DNA from: an uncultured bacterium
Lineage (GTDB): Bacteria > Edwardsbacteria > AC1 > EtOH8
Assembly (NCBI GenBank): GCA_937863685.1
Contig: CALMGM010000005.1
Span: 744,001-808,000, forward strand
DNA length: 64,000 bases
Reading direction: 5' to 3'
The translations under genes and the position numbers were made by a program. Below, one piece after another: positions 1 to 10,030 of this stretch; positions within the stretch are counted from its first letter, which is position 1, and every line of letters starts with the position of its first letter. Under the pieces are notes generated by a model. It was given only the letters and a program-made list of their open reading frames with translations, had not been told where the DNA came from and did not search any database.

Positions 1-26
1 GCCCCGCCTTCCATGGCGGGGCTTTT
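1..26 (+). terminator. Rho-independent terminator of an upstream gene
   Basis: An 8-bp GC-rich stem (1-8 with 15-22), a 6-base loop and four T residues. It sits before tyrS and would end a plus-strand gene lying outside the window. Its GCCCCGCC stem resembles the terminator at 2045. Confidence 0.75.
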
Positions 27-92
27 CATTTGCATTTGGCCGATAAAAGTGGTATCCTTAACATCGTTCAAAAATCAAAGGATTTTCAAATT

Positions 93-1310
93 ATGTCTGT
101 TTTTGATGTCTTAAAAGAACGCGGCTTCATCCAGCAGATGACCCATGAAGATGAGATCCGCCAGCTTCTGGAGAAGGAAAAGGTCACCTTCTACATCGGT
201 TTCGACCCCACCGCCGACAGCCTGACCGTCGGTCATTTTTTACAACTGATGGTGATGGGCCATATGCAGCGGCATGGCCACCGGCCCATTGCCCTGCTGG
301 GCGGCGGCACCACCATGGTGGGCGACCCCAGCGGCAAAAGCGATATGCGTAAGATGCTGGGCAAGGAGGACATCGCCCGCAACGCCGAATGTTTCAAGAA
401 GCAGATGGAGAAGTTCATAGACTTTTCCGACGGCAAGGCCGTCATGGCCAACAACGCCGATTGGTTGCTGAGTTTGAATTACGTGGATTTTTTGCGGGAG
501 ATCGGCTCCCATTTCTCGGTCAACCGGATGCTGCAGGCCGAGTGTTTTAAGACCAGGATGGAGAGCGGCCTGACCTTCATGGAATTCAATTACATGGTGA
601 TGCAGGGCTACGATTTCCTCGAATTGTTCCGCAGATTCAACTGCACCCTGCAGCTAGGCGGGGATGACCAGTGGTCCAACATCATCGCCGGGGTGGAACT
701 GGTGCGCAAGATCGAAGCCAAACCGGTTTTGGGAATGACCTTCACTCTGCTGACCACCAGCGACGGCAAGAAGATGGGCAAGACCGAAAAAGGCGCCGTC
801 TGGCTGGACCCCCAAAAGACCCCGCCCTACGATTTCTACCAGTACTGGCGCAATGTAGCCGATAGCGAGGTCAAAAGATGCCTGGCTCTGCTGACCTTTT
901 TGCCCATGACCGAGGTCAACCGTCTGGGGAATCTGAAGGACCAGGAGATAAACCAAGCCAAGAAGATTTTGGCCTTCGAGATGACCAAAATGATCCATGG
1001 GGAAGAGGAGGCCCAAAAGGCCCAGAAGGCCGCCGAGACCCTTTTCGAGGGCGGGGCCGATCTGCAGGATGTTCCCACTTCGCCCATCGGCCAGGGTCTA
1101 CTGGGCCAAGGCATCATCGAAGTCCTTTTTGCCTGTCAGATCATACCCACTAAAAGCGAGGGGCGCCGGCTTATCGCCCAGGGCGGACTGTATGTCAACT
1201 CTGCCAAAGTGGAAAGCATTGACCTGAAGGTCACCGCTGAGCTGTTCAAGGACGGGATGATGATGATCCGAAAAGGAAAGAAAGGATATCACAAGGTGGT
1301 CATTAAATGA
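93..1310 (+). CDS. tyrS: Tyrosyl-tRNA synthetase
   Basis: Charges tRNA-Tyr with tyrosine in the cytoplasm. The 405-residue product has a class I catalytic core: the HIGH-type motif reads GHFL near residues 47-50 and the KMSKS loop reads KKMGKT near 226-231. The tyrosine pocket motif [12 protein letters not shown] is present, and an S4 RNA-binding domain occupies the last 65 or so residues. Length is normal for bacterial TyrRS. The frame is open from position 30, but the ATG at 93 is preferred because AAAGGA lies about 10 bases upstream and the protein then begins MSVFDVL, the usual position relative to the core. It overlaps the next gene by four bases (ATGA), so the two are probably cotranscribed and translationally coupled. 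Confidence 0.96.
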   Translation: MSVFDVLKERGFIQQMTHEDEIRQLLEKEKVTFYIGFDPTADSLTVGHFLQLMVMGHMQRHGHRPIALLGGGTTMVGDPSGKSDMRKMLGKEDIARNAECFKKQMEKFIDFSDGKAVMANNADWLLSLNYVDFLREIGSHFSVNRMLQAECFKTRMESGLTFMEFNYMVMQGYDFLELFRRFNCTLQLGGDDQWSNIIAGVELVRKIEAKPVLGMTFTLLTTSDGKKMGKTEKGAVWLDPQKTPPYDFYQYWRNVADSEVKRCLALLTFLPMTEVNRLGNLKDQEINQAKKILAFEMTKMIHGEEEAQKAQKAAETLFEGGADLQDVPTSPIGQGLLGQGIIEVLFACQIIPTKSEGRRLIAQGGLYVNSAKVESIDLKVTAELFKDGMMMIRKGKKGYHKVVIK

Positions 1311-2056
1311 ATCAGACCAAGGCCAGGTTAAACAAATTTCTTTCCATGTGCGGCGCGGCTTCCCGCCGCAAGGCCGACGAGATGATTTCCCGCGGCCAGG
1401 TGCGGGTCAACGGCAAAGTGGCCGACCAGCTGGGCACGGTGATAGACATCTACAACGATATCGTTACCGTCGGCGGGAAAGATATCCGCCTGCCGCAGCG
1501 TTCCAGCTATTTTTTATTAAACAAACCGGCCGGTTATCTTTGTTCCAAGGGCGACCCCGAGGGAAGAAAGACCATTTATGACCTGCTTCCTCAGAATATG
1601 CAAAAACTTAAGTATGTGGGCCGGCTTGACAAGGACACCGAAGGGCTGTTGCTGCTGACCGACGACGGCGACATGATAGAATATCTGACCCATCCCCGCA
1701 ACCAGTTGGCCCGCACCTATCATGCTCTGGTCCGATGGATCCTGCGCGACAGCGACATCGAGCCGCTGAGAAAAGGGGTTGAATATCTGGGGGAATCCTA
1801 CAATCCCGCCCAGGTAAAAATACTGTCTATCGACCGGCCGAAGAACAACACCCTGCTGGAGATAACCATCCGGGAAGGCAAGAAACGGGAAGTACGGATG
1901 ATGCTTCGTTCGCTCAATCTGCATGTGGATAATCTGAAAAGGATATCCTTTGGGCCCTTAAAACTGGATAATACCCCGCCCGGTCAATACCGGTCATGCA
2001 AACCCAATGAATTGGAAAGACTGAGAAAGATATCCAACATAAAAGCCCCGCTCTAA
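1307..2056 (+). CDS. RluB/RsuA-family rRNA pseudouridine synthase
   Basis: Predicted to convert a uridine in rRNA to pseudouridine. An N-terminal S4 domain (about residues 5-60, starting [17 protein letters not shown]) precedes the RsuA/RluB catalytic domain. The catalytic motif [13 protein letters not shown] holds the active Asp near residue 108. At 249 residues it matches RluB-type enzymes. Whether it modifies 23S (RluB, RluE/F) or 16S rRNA (RsuA) cannot be decided from sequence alone. Its start overlaps the tyrS stop (ATGA) and a strong terminator overlaps its own stop, so tyrS and this gene form a closed two-gene unit. Confidence 0.92.
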   Translation: MNQTKARLNKFLSMCGAASRRKADEMISRGQVRVNGKVADQLGTVIDIYNDIVTVGGKDIRLPQRSSYFLLNKPAGYLCSKGDPEGRKTIYDLLPQNMQKLKYVGRLDKDTEGLLLLTDDGDMIEYLTHPRNQLARTYHALVRWILRDSDIEPLRKGVEYLGESYNPAQVKILSIDRPKNNTLLEITIREGKKREVRMMLRSLNLHVDNLKRISFGPLKLDNTPPGQYRSCKPNELERLRKISNIKAPL

Positions 2057-2069
2057 AGCGGGGCTTTTT
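2045..2069 (+). terminator. Terminator after the pseudouridine synthase gene
   Basis: An 8-bp stem (2045-2052 with 2057-2064), a 4-base loop and five T residues. The stem overlaps the TAA stop codon at 2054-2056. An A-run before the stem makes it potentially bidirectional, so it may also serve the convergent minus-strand gene ending at 2089. Confidence 0.85.
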
Positions 2070-2088
2070 GTATGCCTTTATCTCGGAC

Positions 2089-3930
2089 CTATTTTACACT
2101 CTTGGCCGCCAGTTCATACCAATCTCCGCTGTATTTCATGATTTTAATCGGACCGGATATCCCGGCTTTGTCTGCTTCCCGGGCAAACTCAAAGTAAGCT
2201 TCCCCGCCGTCCCCGCCGTGCATGGGGAATACGGCCCGGGGTTTCAGTTTATCCATCGCGTAGAATGACCCCATGCGCACCGCCACCACGTCCCCGAAGT
2301 TGCATCCCGTTACCGGCATGAACATGATATCCACCGGACGGCCCAGTCCGACCATGAAATCGATTTCCTCTTTGTAGGGTTCGGAAAAATCTCTCTTGCG
2401 GTTGGCATGATCGCCCGGATGGCAGATGGTCACTCCGTCAACCGTCACCAAAAACCCCTGTCCGCTGTCATTGGATTCTATGGCCGTGATCGTTGCTTCG
2501 TTTATGACAGTATCGCGATGAAGTGCTAACTTATTGTAACCTTCGCGATCACGAGGTTCAAATCCAATTACGTAAGAAATATTGGGAATATCCTGGCGGA
2601 AATCAAAGATTGCCGGTGTATAATGGTCGCCGTGCACATGAGAGGCAAAAATGATGACATTCTGATTCTTTATCTCGCTGGGAACAATTGCTCCGTTGGA
2701 TATGCTGGTATTATCCGACTGTCTGCGGCGAGGCACGTAATCGAATATCAGGAAATGTTTACTGGTACGTACCGCCCAGCCGCTATGAGAAAGGTAATGG
2801 ACCACAGCCTGGCCTTCTTTTAAATTCTTCTTCAGGATGCTCCCGCCGTCCCTGCCCGCCTGTTTTGCGGAAGCGATTCCTCCCCTGGCTTTCAAAAGCT
2901 GTTCGCAGGAACCTTGACCGTAACAATTGGCATAATCCAAAGCAGTCATACCCTTGGCATCTTTGGCATTCAGGTCTGCTCCATTATCAAGCAACATGGT
3001 GACGATATCCTGATAGCCTTTTATGACCGCATACTGGAGCAAATTGCGTTTGCTGGTTGAATCCACCCATTTGACATCAGCGCCGGATTTAATAAGAAGA
3101 TCCGTAAGCTCGGCAAATCCCCCTGATGCTGCCATGAACAAAGGCACTTGGCCGGCGGCAGAAGCGTTGACATCGGCGCCTCTGGCTATCAGCGCCTTGG
3201 CGCCGACAAGATTTCCCGCCATGCAGGCATTGTGAAGCGGGGTTCTGTCATCGATGGATCTCTGGTCGACCGGAACGCCGTGGTCCGCCAAAAGATCGAT
3301 CATGTCCCCGCCGCCATCCCAGGCGACGTTATGCATCAGTGTCCAATTGGCCGGCAGCTGGCTGTGGGGATGGATCTTGGTGGATGCGCCTAGTTTGATC
3401 AGCAATTTAACCGCTTCCGGCTGCCGGCGATCCAAAGCCAGTGAGACCACCGTATTTCCCACCCGGCTTAAGGTATCGTTGATATCCGCTCCCCGGGAAA
3501 CCAGGAATTCGATCATGGGTAACCGTCCCAGGGCTGCGGCATAATACAACGGAGTTTCATTGTCCTTTTCCCGGGCGTTAAGATCGGTTTTTTGGGATAA
3601 CAGATATTGGGCCACCTCAACGTGGCCGTTCCATGCGGCAAAATGCAGGGGTGTCAATTGATAGCTGGTGTCCCGCTGGCCGACAGGGGTGCCTGCTTTA
3701 AGCAAATACTTGACGATATCCAATTTCCCTTCAAAACAGGCCGTATGCAATGCTGTCCGACCGCGATCATTGGGAATTACTAGGATTGTTTTATCCTTTG
3801 AAACCATCTTTTTTACGACGGCCAGATCGCCGGCCCGTATTGCAGCATGAATATCTGTTTCGATTGCCATGGCCGTCGTTGCGGTCTGCAGTATCAGCAG
3901 CCCCAGCAGAAAGAAAATAGCTTTTCTCAT
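2089..3930 (-). CDS. Secreted ankyrin-repeat protein with C-terminal metallo-beta-lactamase-fold domain
   Basis: A two-part exported protein of 613 residues. A signal peptide (MRKAIFFLLGLLILQTATTA) is followed by roughly nine or ten ankyrin repeats (about residues 25-360), recognisable from repeated TPLHxAAxxG and LLxxGADVN patterns. The C-terminal 240 or so residues look like a UlaG/YycJ-type metallo-beta-lactamase fold, with the metal motif HVHGDHY and later HPGDHA and a late histidine (FPMHGG). The substrate is unknown; the ankyrin part suggests protein binding. The frame is open to 4005, but ATG 3930 has TAGGAG 7 bases upstream and begins the signal peptide. A purely structural (non-hydrolase) role is possible because not every metal ligand can be checked by eye. 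Confidence 0.85.
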   Translation of the reverse strand: MRKAIFFLLGLLILQTATTAMAIETDIHAAIRAGDLAVVKKMVSKDKTILVIPNDRGRTALHTACFEGKLDIVKYLLKAGTPVGQRDTSYQLTPLHFAAWNGHVEVAQYLLSQKTDLNAREKDNETPLYYAAALGRLPMIEFLVSRGADINDTLSRVGNTVVSLALDRRQPEAVKLLIKLGASTKIHPHSQLPANWTLMHNVAWDGGGDMIDLLADHGVPVDQRSIDDRTPLHNACMAGNLVGAKALIARGADVNASAAGQVPLFMAASGGFAELTDLLIKSGADVKWVDSTSKRNLLQYAVIKGYQDIVTMLLDNGADLNAKDAKGMTALDYANCYGQGSCEQLLKARGGIASAKQAGRDGGSILKKNLKEGQAVVHYLSHSGWAVRTSKHFLIFDYVPRRRQSDNTSISNGAIVPSEIKNQNVIIFASHVHGDHYTPAIFDFRQDIPNISYVIGFEPRDREGYNKLALHRDTVINEATITAIESNDSGQGFLVTVDGVTICHPGDHANRKRDFSEPYKEEIDFMVGLGRPVDIMFMPVTGCNFGDVVAVRMGSFYAMDKLKPRAVFPMHGGDGGEAYFEFAREADKAGISGPIKIMKYSGDWYELAAKSVK

Positions 3931-4035
3931 TTCCCATCTCCTAATGATTTTAAATGATTTATGGGAGGAGTTCTTCAATCCTCTATTATGATTCTGGATT
4001 TTCAAATCCTCTGGGCAATTGCCCTGGATTTTTCG

Positions 4036-5349
4036 CTAATTTTTGGTGGTAACCGAAACTCCATCGCACAACAACGGGGGCACCCAGGCCCCGCCGAACG
4101 ACGGATACAGGGTATCGCCCAGTTCCACCACATTGGTCAGCGTTTCGTATATATTTCCGGCCACCATGGCATCTTTGACTTGGCCCACTATCTCGCCATT
4201 CTCCACATATAAGCCCGGACTGACCCCTACCGAAAAATCCCCGTTGGGGATATTTCCGCTATGTGCTCCCAGCGCCCCCTCGACGATGATACCCCGATCC
4301 ATCATTGAGATCAGCTTGGCCAATGTAGCGCTTCCGGACTTGATGAATAGGTGCGCCGGGAACGGTCCCGGCTTGGTGGTGATGGGATCTCCACCCCAGG
4401 GGCCGCTCCGGTAGCCGTGACCGGTGGAGGCGACTCCCAGTTTTTTGGCGTACTTAAGGTCGTAGTAGAAGCTCTTCAGCACACCCTGATCGATCAGCGT
4501 CAGTTGTTTGCAAAACACACCCTCGTCGTCAAAGGCCCGGGCCAGAGGATAGTTGTCGTTCAGTGGATCGTCTGTGATGGTCAGCTTTGGGCTGAATATC
4601 CTTTGTCCCATCTTGTCGGCGATAGGAGAAATATTCTCGTAAATGCTGCGGCCGCTGAGGCCGCTGGTGATCCGCCACAGCAGGGTGATCATACTGTCGG
4701 GCATGAACAATACCTTCATCCTGCCGCCTTTTGGTTCGACCGTCTTCCGCCCTTTCCCAAACAGGCTGGACATTTCATTGATCAGGACATCCGGCATCCG
4801 GTCGAACCGCTTGCTTTGGTGAATCCGGCCTATCCCGCTACCCGAACCGGGGAAGATGATGCTGCCGTAGGTTCCAGCAATAGAGCTCTGCCGGTTGACG
4901 TCCGTGCCTTTACTGTTTAGTATTCGCAGCGAATCCCGGTCGGCAAAGGCCACCGCCATTATCTCGCCTGTTGTCTTGGATTCGACGACCCCGCAGATCC
5001 GTTTAGCTTCTTCTACCAGCTCACTGCTGGTTATCGTCTTGCTGGTCGGATCATAAGTGTCAATTTTTTTGATGCCCGTGGTGGCCGGCAGTTCATAAGG
5101 GGCCTCCACTCCGCCCTCCAGCGAGCGCAGGGCGTTGTTCAAAAGCTCCTGGCGGTCGATCAGATTCCGGGTGTAGGCAAAACCCAGCCTGCCGTCCTTG
5201 ATTATGCGTAGAGAAACACCAGACAGAAAATTGGTTTCTATATTATATAGCTTGGCATCCTGAAAGGATACCGAATTAGAGATATTGTCGGCTGAGTAAA
5301 CCTCGGCTTGGTCAGCAGCCTTCTTGGCCATGTCTAAAAGCTTTTCCAT
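4036..5349 (-). CDS. pmbA: PmbA/TldE metalloprotease-family subunit
   Basis: Inactive-type partner of the TldD/TldE protease, which in other bacteria matures microcin B17 and degrades CcdA. The 437-residue protein has the PmbA/TldE fold signature in its C-terminal half and lacks the HExxxH zinc motif of TldD, as expected for the E subunit. It starts inside the tldD stop (TAATG overlap), with GGAGG just upstream inside tldD, so it is translated from the same mRNA and the heterodimer would be made in balance. It ends with a TAG stop. Confidence 0.93.
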   Translation of the reverse strand: MEKLLDMAKKAADQAEVYSADNISNSVSFQDAKLYNIETNFLSGVSLRIIKDGRLGFAYTRNLIDRQELLNNALRSLEGGVEAPYELPATTGIKKIDTYDPTSKTITSSELVEEAKRICGVVESKTTGEIMAVAFADRDSLRILNSKGTDVNRQSSIAGTYGSIIFPGSGSGIGRIHQSKRFDRMPDVLINEMSSLFGKGRKTVEPKGGRMKVLFMPDSMITLLWRITSGLSGRSIYENISPIADKMGQRIFSPKLTITDDPLNDNYPLARAFDDEGVFCKQLTLIDQGVLKSFYYDLKYAKKLGVASTGHGYRSGPWGGDPITTKPGPFPAHLFIKSGSATLAKLISMMDRGIIVEGALGAHSGNIPNGDFSVGVSPGLYVENGEIVGQVKDAMVAGNIYETLTNVVELGDTLYPSFGGAWVPPLLCDGVSVTTKN

Positions 5350-6713
5350 TAGATGCCTCCCACTACCAGGTTATCGATGATGATGTGCGGGCCGCCATTG
5401 CAGGAACGGATGTTGGTTTGTCCTTTGCCGCAGCCGCCGGTTTTGGATAGTTCCAGATCGTTGCCCACCGCCTTGATGTCCATCAGGGTTTGGTAAAGGT
5501 TTCCGGATATATTGATATCCCGGACCATCCTGTCGGCTCTGCCGTTCTTGACCTCGTATCCGTAATTGGCCCCGAAAGTAAAATTCTCCCCGGCAGTCTG
5601 GCCGCCCTTGGCGTCCAGCAGGTATAACCCATCGCCGGTTATCTGGAGCAAGTCGTTGAAGCTATTTTCTCCCGGCTCTATGTAAGTGGTGCCCATTCGG
5701 ACGATGGGAGCATAGCGGTAATCCTCGGCCACGCAATGTCCGCTGAACGGTTCATCGAATTCGACCGCGGTTCTCCGGGAATGCAGCCTGCCGACCAACA
5801 CCCCTTCCTTGATTAACTGGATCGGGCGTACCGGAACTCCTTCGTCGTCGTATTTATAGAAACCCAGCTGTCCGGGCCGGGTGGCATCGTCGATGATGTT
5901 GAGGATCCCGCTTCCCAGCCGGTTCCCCAGCTTCATTCTCTGTCTCATGGCCGGTAAAGTCTCAATTATATCAGCTTCAGAGAAGTGCCCAAAGGCTTCG
6001 TGAGCAAAAACACCGGCCAAGCTGGGGTTGATGATACATCGATAGACCCCGCTTTTTACCGGTTGGGCCTGCAACAGATCCAATACCAGTTTTGTTTGTT
6101 TCTCAAAATGCTGCTCTTGGCCCCGAATGGAACCAAAACCGTCGCTGCCACCGATTCCCACCCTGATATTCTGGGTCAGATGGCCTTCCTTGGCGGTGAT
6201 CAATCCCCGAATGCTGGTGGTGATAAGGTCCTCTTGGATCCGACTGCCCTCGCTGTTCAGGTAATACTTCCTTCGGTGGACCTCGCTGTATCCGATGGCG
6301 GTATTCACCACTTTCGCCTGGGCCAGCGGAATGTCGTTATATTTTTTCACCAGCTCCATTTTTTCGGCCATGGAAACCTGCCTTGGGTCCTCGCCCAATT
6401 TCGGGGAAAATGTATCTTGAACGGCTTCGGTCTTGGCCAGCCGTATCGGCTTCGCCGTATTCTTAGCAAAAAGCGTGGCGTTCTCTAAAGCAGACTTGAT
6501 TGCCGTCCCGGCCTCGGCTTGTTTGGTAAAAGCCACCGAAGCCATGCCCCCCTTGTTGAGAGCCCGGACCACATAGCCGTCGGTGGCATTGGCCGATAGG
6601 GCTGTCAATTCCTTGCCGCTGAAACTGATGGCGGTCTCTTGCATCACTTCGTAGCGGATATCTGCAAAATCACCTCCTGAACCAGACAGTATTTTTTCTA
6701 GAACCTCGAACAT
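5349..6713 (-). CDS. tldD: TldD metalloprotease catalytic subunit
   Basis: Zinc protease subunit of the TldD/TldE complex (cytoplasmic). The 454-residue protein carries HEAFGH at about 238-243 followed by SEAD, the HExxxH metal site of the family, and a Cys-Gly-Gly-rich C-terminal region (SKTGGCGKGQ) seen in TldD proteins. AGGAG stands 6 bases before the ATG. It is the first gene of a minus-strand tldD-pmbA pair. The natural substrate here is unknown; family members act on unstructured peptides threaded into the heterodimer. Confidence 0.94.
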   Translation of the reverse strand: MFEVLEKILSGSGGDFADIRYEVMQETAISFSGKELTALSANATDGYVVRALNKGGMASVAFTKQAEAGTAIKSALENATLFAKNTAKPIRLAKTEAVQDTFSPKLGEDPRQVSMAEKMELVKKYNDIPLAQAKVVNTAIGYSEVHRRKYYLNSEGSRIQEDLITTSIRGLITAKEGHLTQNIRVGIGGSDGFGSIRGQEQHFEKQTKLVLDLLQAQPVKSGVYRCIINPSLAGVFAHEAFGHFSEADIIETLPAMRQRMKLGNRLGSGILNIIDDATRPGQLGFYKYDDEGVPVRPIQLIKEGVLVGRLHSRRTAVEFDEPFSGHCVAEDYRYAPIVRMGTTYIEPGENSFNDLLQITGDGLYLLDAKGGQTAGENFTFGANYGYEVKNGRADRMVRDINISGNLYQTLMDIKAVGNDLELSKTGGCGKGQTNIRSCNGGPHIIIDNLVVGGI

Positions 6714-6744
6714 CAGATCTCCTACAAAAATATTAAATAATCTT

Positions 6745-7632
6745 TCATTTGGTATATTTCACCTTTGGCCGATTTGCTGTAGATTGCACCCGAAGCTTAT
6801 CGAATTTTGTTGCCCTGGTCATATCAACCTCTGGCATGTAGCGGGACACTAGCGACAGAACTTCGTTTTGCAGTCGATCCAATTCGGCCAGCGCTTTATC
6901 TGGAGAGCACTCATACATACGTTTGATCCTGGGCCAAAGATTGGACGGACAGAATTTCATTTTATTTGAGCGATACTCTATCCACCTGGGCTCCCCGGCC
7001 CAGAAATACAGCCCGTTCAGCGCAGCCAGAATGTTGATCAACTTTTTTAGCGTAAAGGACATTGCATCATATACAAAAAACAATTCCCCGCGCTCGACCC
7101 CCTGGTTTGCCAGGCACCCCTTCCAAAAAAATCCCAGGTTCTGTTCAATGATCTTTTTGGCCAAAAGCCTCGGATATCTAGGAATGGCGGCTTTAAGGGA
7201 ACGATATTGGGTTTCCCCCATCAACGGCATGGCATCCATGAATCCGCCGATAGAATTGATTATCGGAGGTTTTACATTACAATCCTTCGTCACTTCCTTG
7301 ATCTCCTTTTGCAAGGAAGCCCCGGTAGCATGCCCTATTTCAACGATCAGGCCATTCAGGGTATATATCTCCAGTATTGCTTGTTCTTCCGGCAGGTCAA
7401 GCAAAGTGATCATTTGACAGCCCAGCTTTTCCAATGGGTGGCTTTTGATCCAATTGACATCCAGCTTTTTCCAATACAGAACCACATCCATGTCCGAATA
7501 TTCGTCAGCCAAACCACGGGCCGGAGATCCGCCCAAAAGGGCCATTTCCAGTCCCGGTCTGGCTGAATACGGCTTGATGAGTTCTTTGGCCAGTTCGCGG
7601 CGCCACAAGGAAGCTTTGGTGGGTTTTCTCAT
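6745..7632 (-). CDS. Nucleotidyltransferase-domain protein
   Basis: A 295-residue protein of the pol-beta nucleotidyltransferase fold. The N-terminal motif LLGGSPARGLADEYSDMDVV (around residues 33-52) supplies the GGS...DxD metal and nucleotide site. The rest is helical with no second recognised domain. The family includes aminoglycoside adenylyltransferases and kanamycin-type enzymes, but the target cannot be inferred. ATG 7632 is chosen over the in-frame GTG six bases upstream because AAAGG lies 5 bases before it. It stands between tldD and a DUF5916 barrel gene, both on the minus strand, with no sign of functional linkage. Confidence 0.8.
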   Translation of the reverse strand: MRKPTKASLWRRELAKELIKPYSARPGLEMALLGGSPARGLADEYSDMDVVLYWKKLDVNWIKSHPLEKLGCQMITLLDLPEEQAILEIYTLNGLIVEIGHATGASLQKEIKEVTKDCNVKPPIINSIGGFMDAMPLMGETQYRSLKAAIPRYPRLLAKKIIEQNLGFFWKGCLANQGVERGELFFVYDAMSFTLKKLINILAALNGLYFWAGEPRWIEYRSNKMKFCPSNLWPRIKRMYECSPDKALAELDRLQNEVLSLVSRYMPEVDMTRATKFDKLRVQSTANRPKVKYTK

Positions 7633-7694
7633 AAGCACCTTTTGTTTTGTTGATAAAAATAATGGTCAAATCCCTTAAAGCTATTCTGATTTGC

Positions 7695-9896
7695 TTAAAA
7701 ATAAAGAAGATATTTAGCTTTGATAGCACCGATGGCATATTTTTGGGTCATTGTCCCCTCAGGATTGGAAGCATAATCCAGGGAATTGTAATCGTTTAAA
7801 GCCACATACAGCCAGCTTTTGGGTGAGAAATTCCAGGAGTATAGCAGTCCAAAACGGTCGGTCTGTAGCCGGGTCTTTTCCGGCTCGCTCCCGGGGGTGG
7901 CCGCCACCATTTCGTTGAATAACGAAAGGTTCATTTTTGCGGTTATGCGGTAATCTACCCGCGGCCGGAAGATCGGGGTCATGGCCTCGATCTTTTTATC
8001 CGGATTCCATTCGATCCATAACATAGATGTAAGTGTGGTGCTCAACGGTGAAATTATGGAATAGCTGAAGGTGAACCAGTTCGACCCCTGGTATGCAAGG
8101 TAATTTCTGGCGTAATTGTAACTGTAATTGTATTCGCACCCTCCATTGATATTATTTCCCATCAATAATCCCCAGAAATTGAAACTTGCATCGCGCATAA
8201 AGTAGCTGACACACATTATTCTGCCGGTAGAATCGTAAACCATCTCATGATTTCTTCCGAAATTCATCTCTAGGTTTGCCCCCCAGTTATTCCTCCAGTT
8301 TGGATTGACGGAAAAATAACCGGCTGTCGACCATTCGGGACAACCCGGCTCCCGAACTCGGGCGATGCCCGGCGCAATATATAAACTCCTCATCGATCCC
8401 TGTTTGAACGTCCAGAACGGACCTCCGATGAACAAGGCCCTTTGTCTTCCGGCCCAGGGCACATACCCGATACCCTCAACGGAGAATGAATCATCCACCG
8501 CCTCGTACGCCGACATGATCAAGTATTTGTCTATGAAGCCCCGGAAGCCGGTGCTCACCGCCAGGCCTCGTTTGCTCGAATCATCGCTGTAAGCTCCCTG
8601 CATTATCAACTGGCTTGGACCCTTTCTCAAAGAGGCATCCAGTCCCACTGCATAGTTATAATCATCGCTGTTGGCCGACATTCCGCTGAACAAGACTCCT
8701 ATATCGGAATTGTTGAGCACCCTCCGGCTCGCCCTTAAAACTCCGAATTTCCGTTCCGGTTCTGTCTGTGGTATTCCCCAATAAGAGTAATCATATTTTT
8801 CAGTGTACGCTGCCAGGGCGCCAAAGTTCCAGTCTTCTGTCTTATGGGTCGTCTTCAGCCCTCCGATTATCGGCACTGCTCCGCCGTCAATGGACCTGCC
8901 AACGCGCCGGGAATAAAATATATTCAGCGGCTGAAAGAATCCGCTCCCCTGGAATTCGGAGAACCGGAAGATCTCCCGGCCCTCAACGAAGAACGGACGC
9001 TGTTCTTCAAGATAGGTGGGATATCGCGAAAGATTGACCGAATACGGGTCGGATTCTATCTGGGCAAAATCGGGATAGGCCGTGGCATTGATGCTGGTCT
9101 GCGGGGTCAGGTCCCATTTGGCGGTCAGGCTTCCCTTGACCTTCCTGGCGGTCGTCTTTCCCCGAAAATCCTCGTAGCGCAGGAACCCTTCGGGATAAAG
9201 CTCAAAATAATACCCGGAGGATTGGGGATTGATATTCTTGAGCGTTCCCCAAAGTGAGACCAGGTCCTCGTCTTTTTGAGTGACCTCGGTCCAATAGTCG
9301 TCTTCCCGGTTGGTTGCCAAATGACGGGCAAACTGTACGCCCCATTCATCAAGACCTTTTTTATAACGCAGGGTCTTGAACGGGATCTTCATCTCTACTT
9401 CCATTTTATCGGGATACATTTTTACAGCGTTATACCAGACCCCCTCCCAGGTAAGGTCCTGACTTCGACCATCATCCATGATCAATGCGTCCCAAAATAA
9501 TCCGCTGCCATAGACTAGAAAATAGTAACCGTTGGTCTTGCTGCCAAAGGGATCTATCTTAAAAACCACATAATCCTCATCCTTGGTGAAACAGGCTATC
9601 GGAGGATTTATGACGGAATGGCACCTGAAAGCAACATATATATTTTCTTCATCTTGGAGAAGATAAACTACGGTTCGCTCGGTCGGGGCGGTCTTCTCAT
9701 ACGGCGTATGCTGAATGAAATCGGTGGCCGAATCGGCTGACAGCCAAAGATCTTCGATGATGCCGTCAATCTTCGGGGCGATCTCCGTTTGCCGGATATC
9801 AACGCTCTTTTGAGATATGCTTTCCTCTTTCTGGGCCCAAATTGGGGTAAATGAAATTAATAAGAAGAAAGACAGTATAAAAATGTATTTTTTCAT
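7695..9896 (-). CDS. Outer-membrane DUF5916-type protein with N-terminal CBM9-like domain
   Basis: A 733-residue exported protein. The signal peptide ends near IWAQ. A carbohydrate-binding family 9-like beta-sandwich follows (about residues 35-190; motif PKIDGIIEDLWLSA, typical of this group). The remaining 500 or so residues are rich in aromatic beta-strands and end in a strand-like tail (KAKYLLYF), as in the DUF5916 barrels of Bacteroidetes and related phyla. Ligand unknown. A run of G residues (GGGGGG) 3-4 bases before the ATG is its only possible ribosome site. The 134-bp AT-rich stretch upstream (9897-10030) probably contains its promoter. Confidence 0.85.
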   Translation of the reverse strand: MKKYIFILSFFLLISFTPIWAQKEESISQKSVDIRQTEIAPKIDGIIEDLWLSADSATDFIQHTPYEKTAPTERTVVYLLQDEENIYVAFRCHSVINPPIACFTKDEDYVVFKIDPFGSKTNGYYFLVYGSGLFWDALIMDDGRSQDLTWEGVWYNAVKMYPDKMEVEMKIPFKTLRYKKGLDEWGVQFARHLATNREDDYWTEVTQKDEDLVSLWGTLKNINPQSSGYYFELYPEGFLRYEDFRGKTTARKVKGSLTAKWDLTPQTSINATAYPDFAQIESDPYSVNLSRYPTYLEEQRPFFVEGREIFRFSEFQGSGFFQPLNIFYSRRVGRSIDGGAVPIIGGLKTTHKTEDWNFGALAAYTEKYDYSYWGIPQTEPERKFGVLRASRRVLNNSDIGVLFSGMSANSDDYNYAVGLDASLRKGPSQLIMQGAYSDDSSKRGLAVSTGFRGFIDKYLIMSAYEAVDDSFSVEGIGYVPWAGRQRALFIGGPFWTFKQGSMRSLYIAPGIARVREPGCPEWSTAGYFSVNPNWRNNWGANLEMNFGRNHEMVYDSTGRIMCVSYFMRDASFNFWGLLMGNNINGGCEYNYSYNYARNYLAYQGSNWFTFSYSIISPLSTTLTSMLWIEWNPDKKIEAMTPIFRPRVDYRITAKMNLSLFNEMVAATPGSEPEKTRLQTDRFGLLYSWNFSPKSWLYVALNDYNSLDYASNPEGTMTQKYAIGAIKAKYLLYF

Positions 9897-10030
9897 GATC
9901 CCCCCGTATAGTAATGTTTTCGTTTATGCCTATAATACTTAACATTAATCAATAATGTTTCATCTAAATGATAAAAACACCAATTATTCCTTGTTTACAT
10001 AATACTTGGTCAAATCTTTTTTCTATCATT

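Noticed and set aside
9621-9640. TGGCAC...GC string resembling a sigma-54 promoter
   Set aside because: It lies inside the DUF5916 coding region, in no position to drive a gene, and its spacing is not canonical (TTGC element missing).
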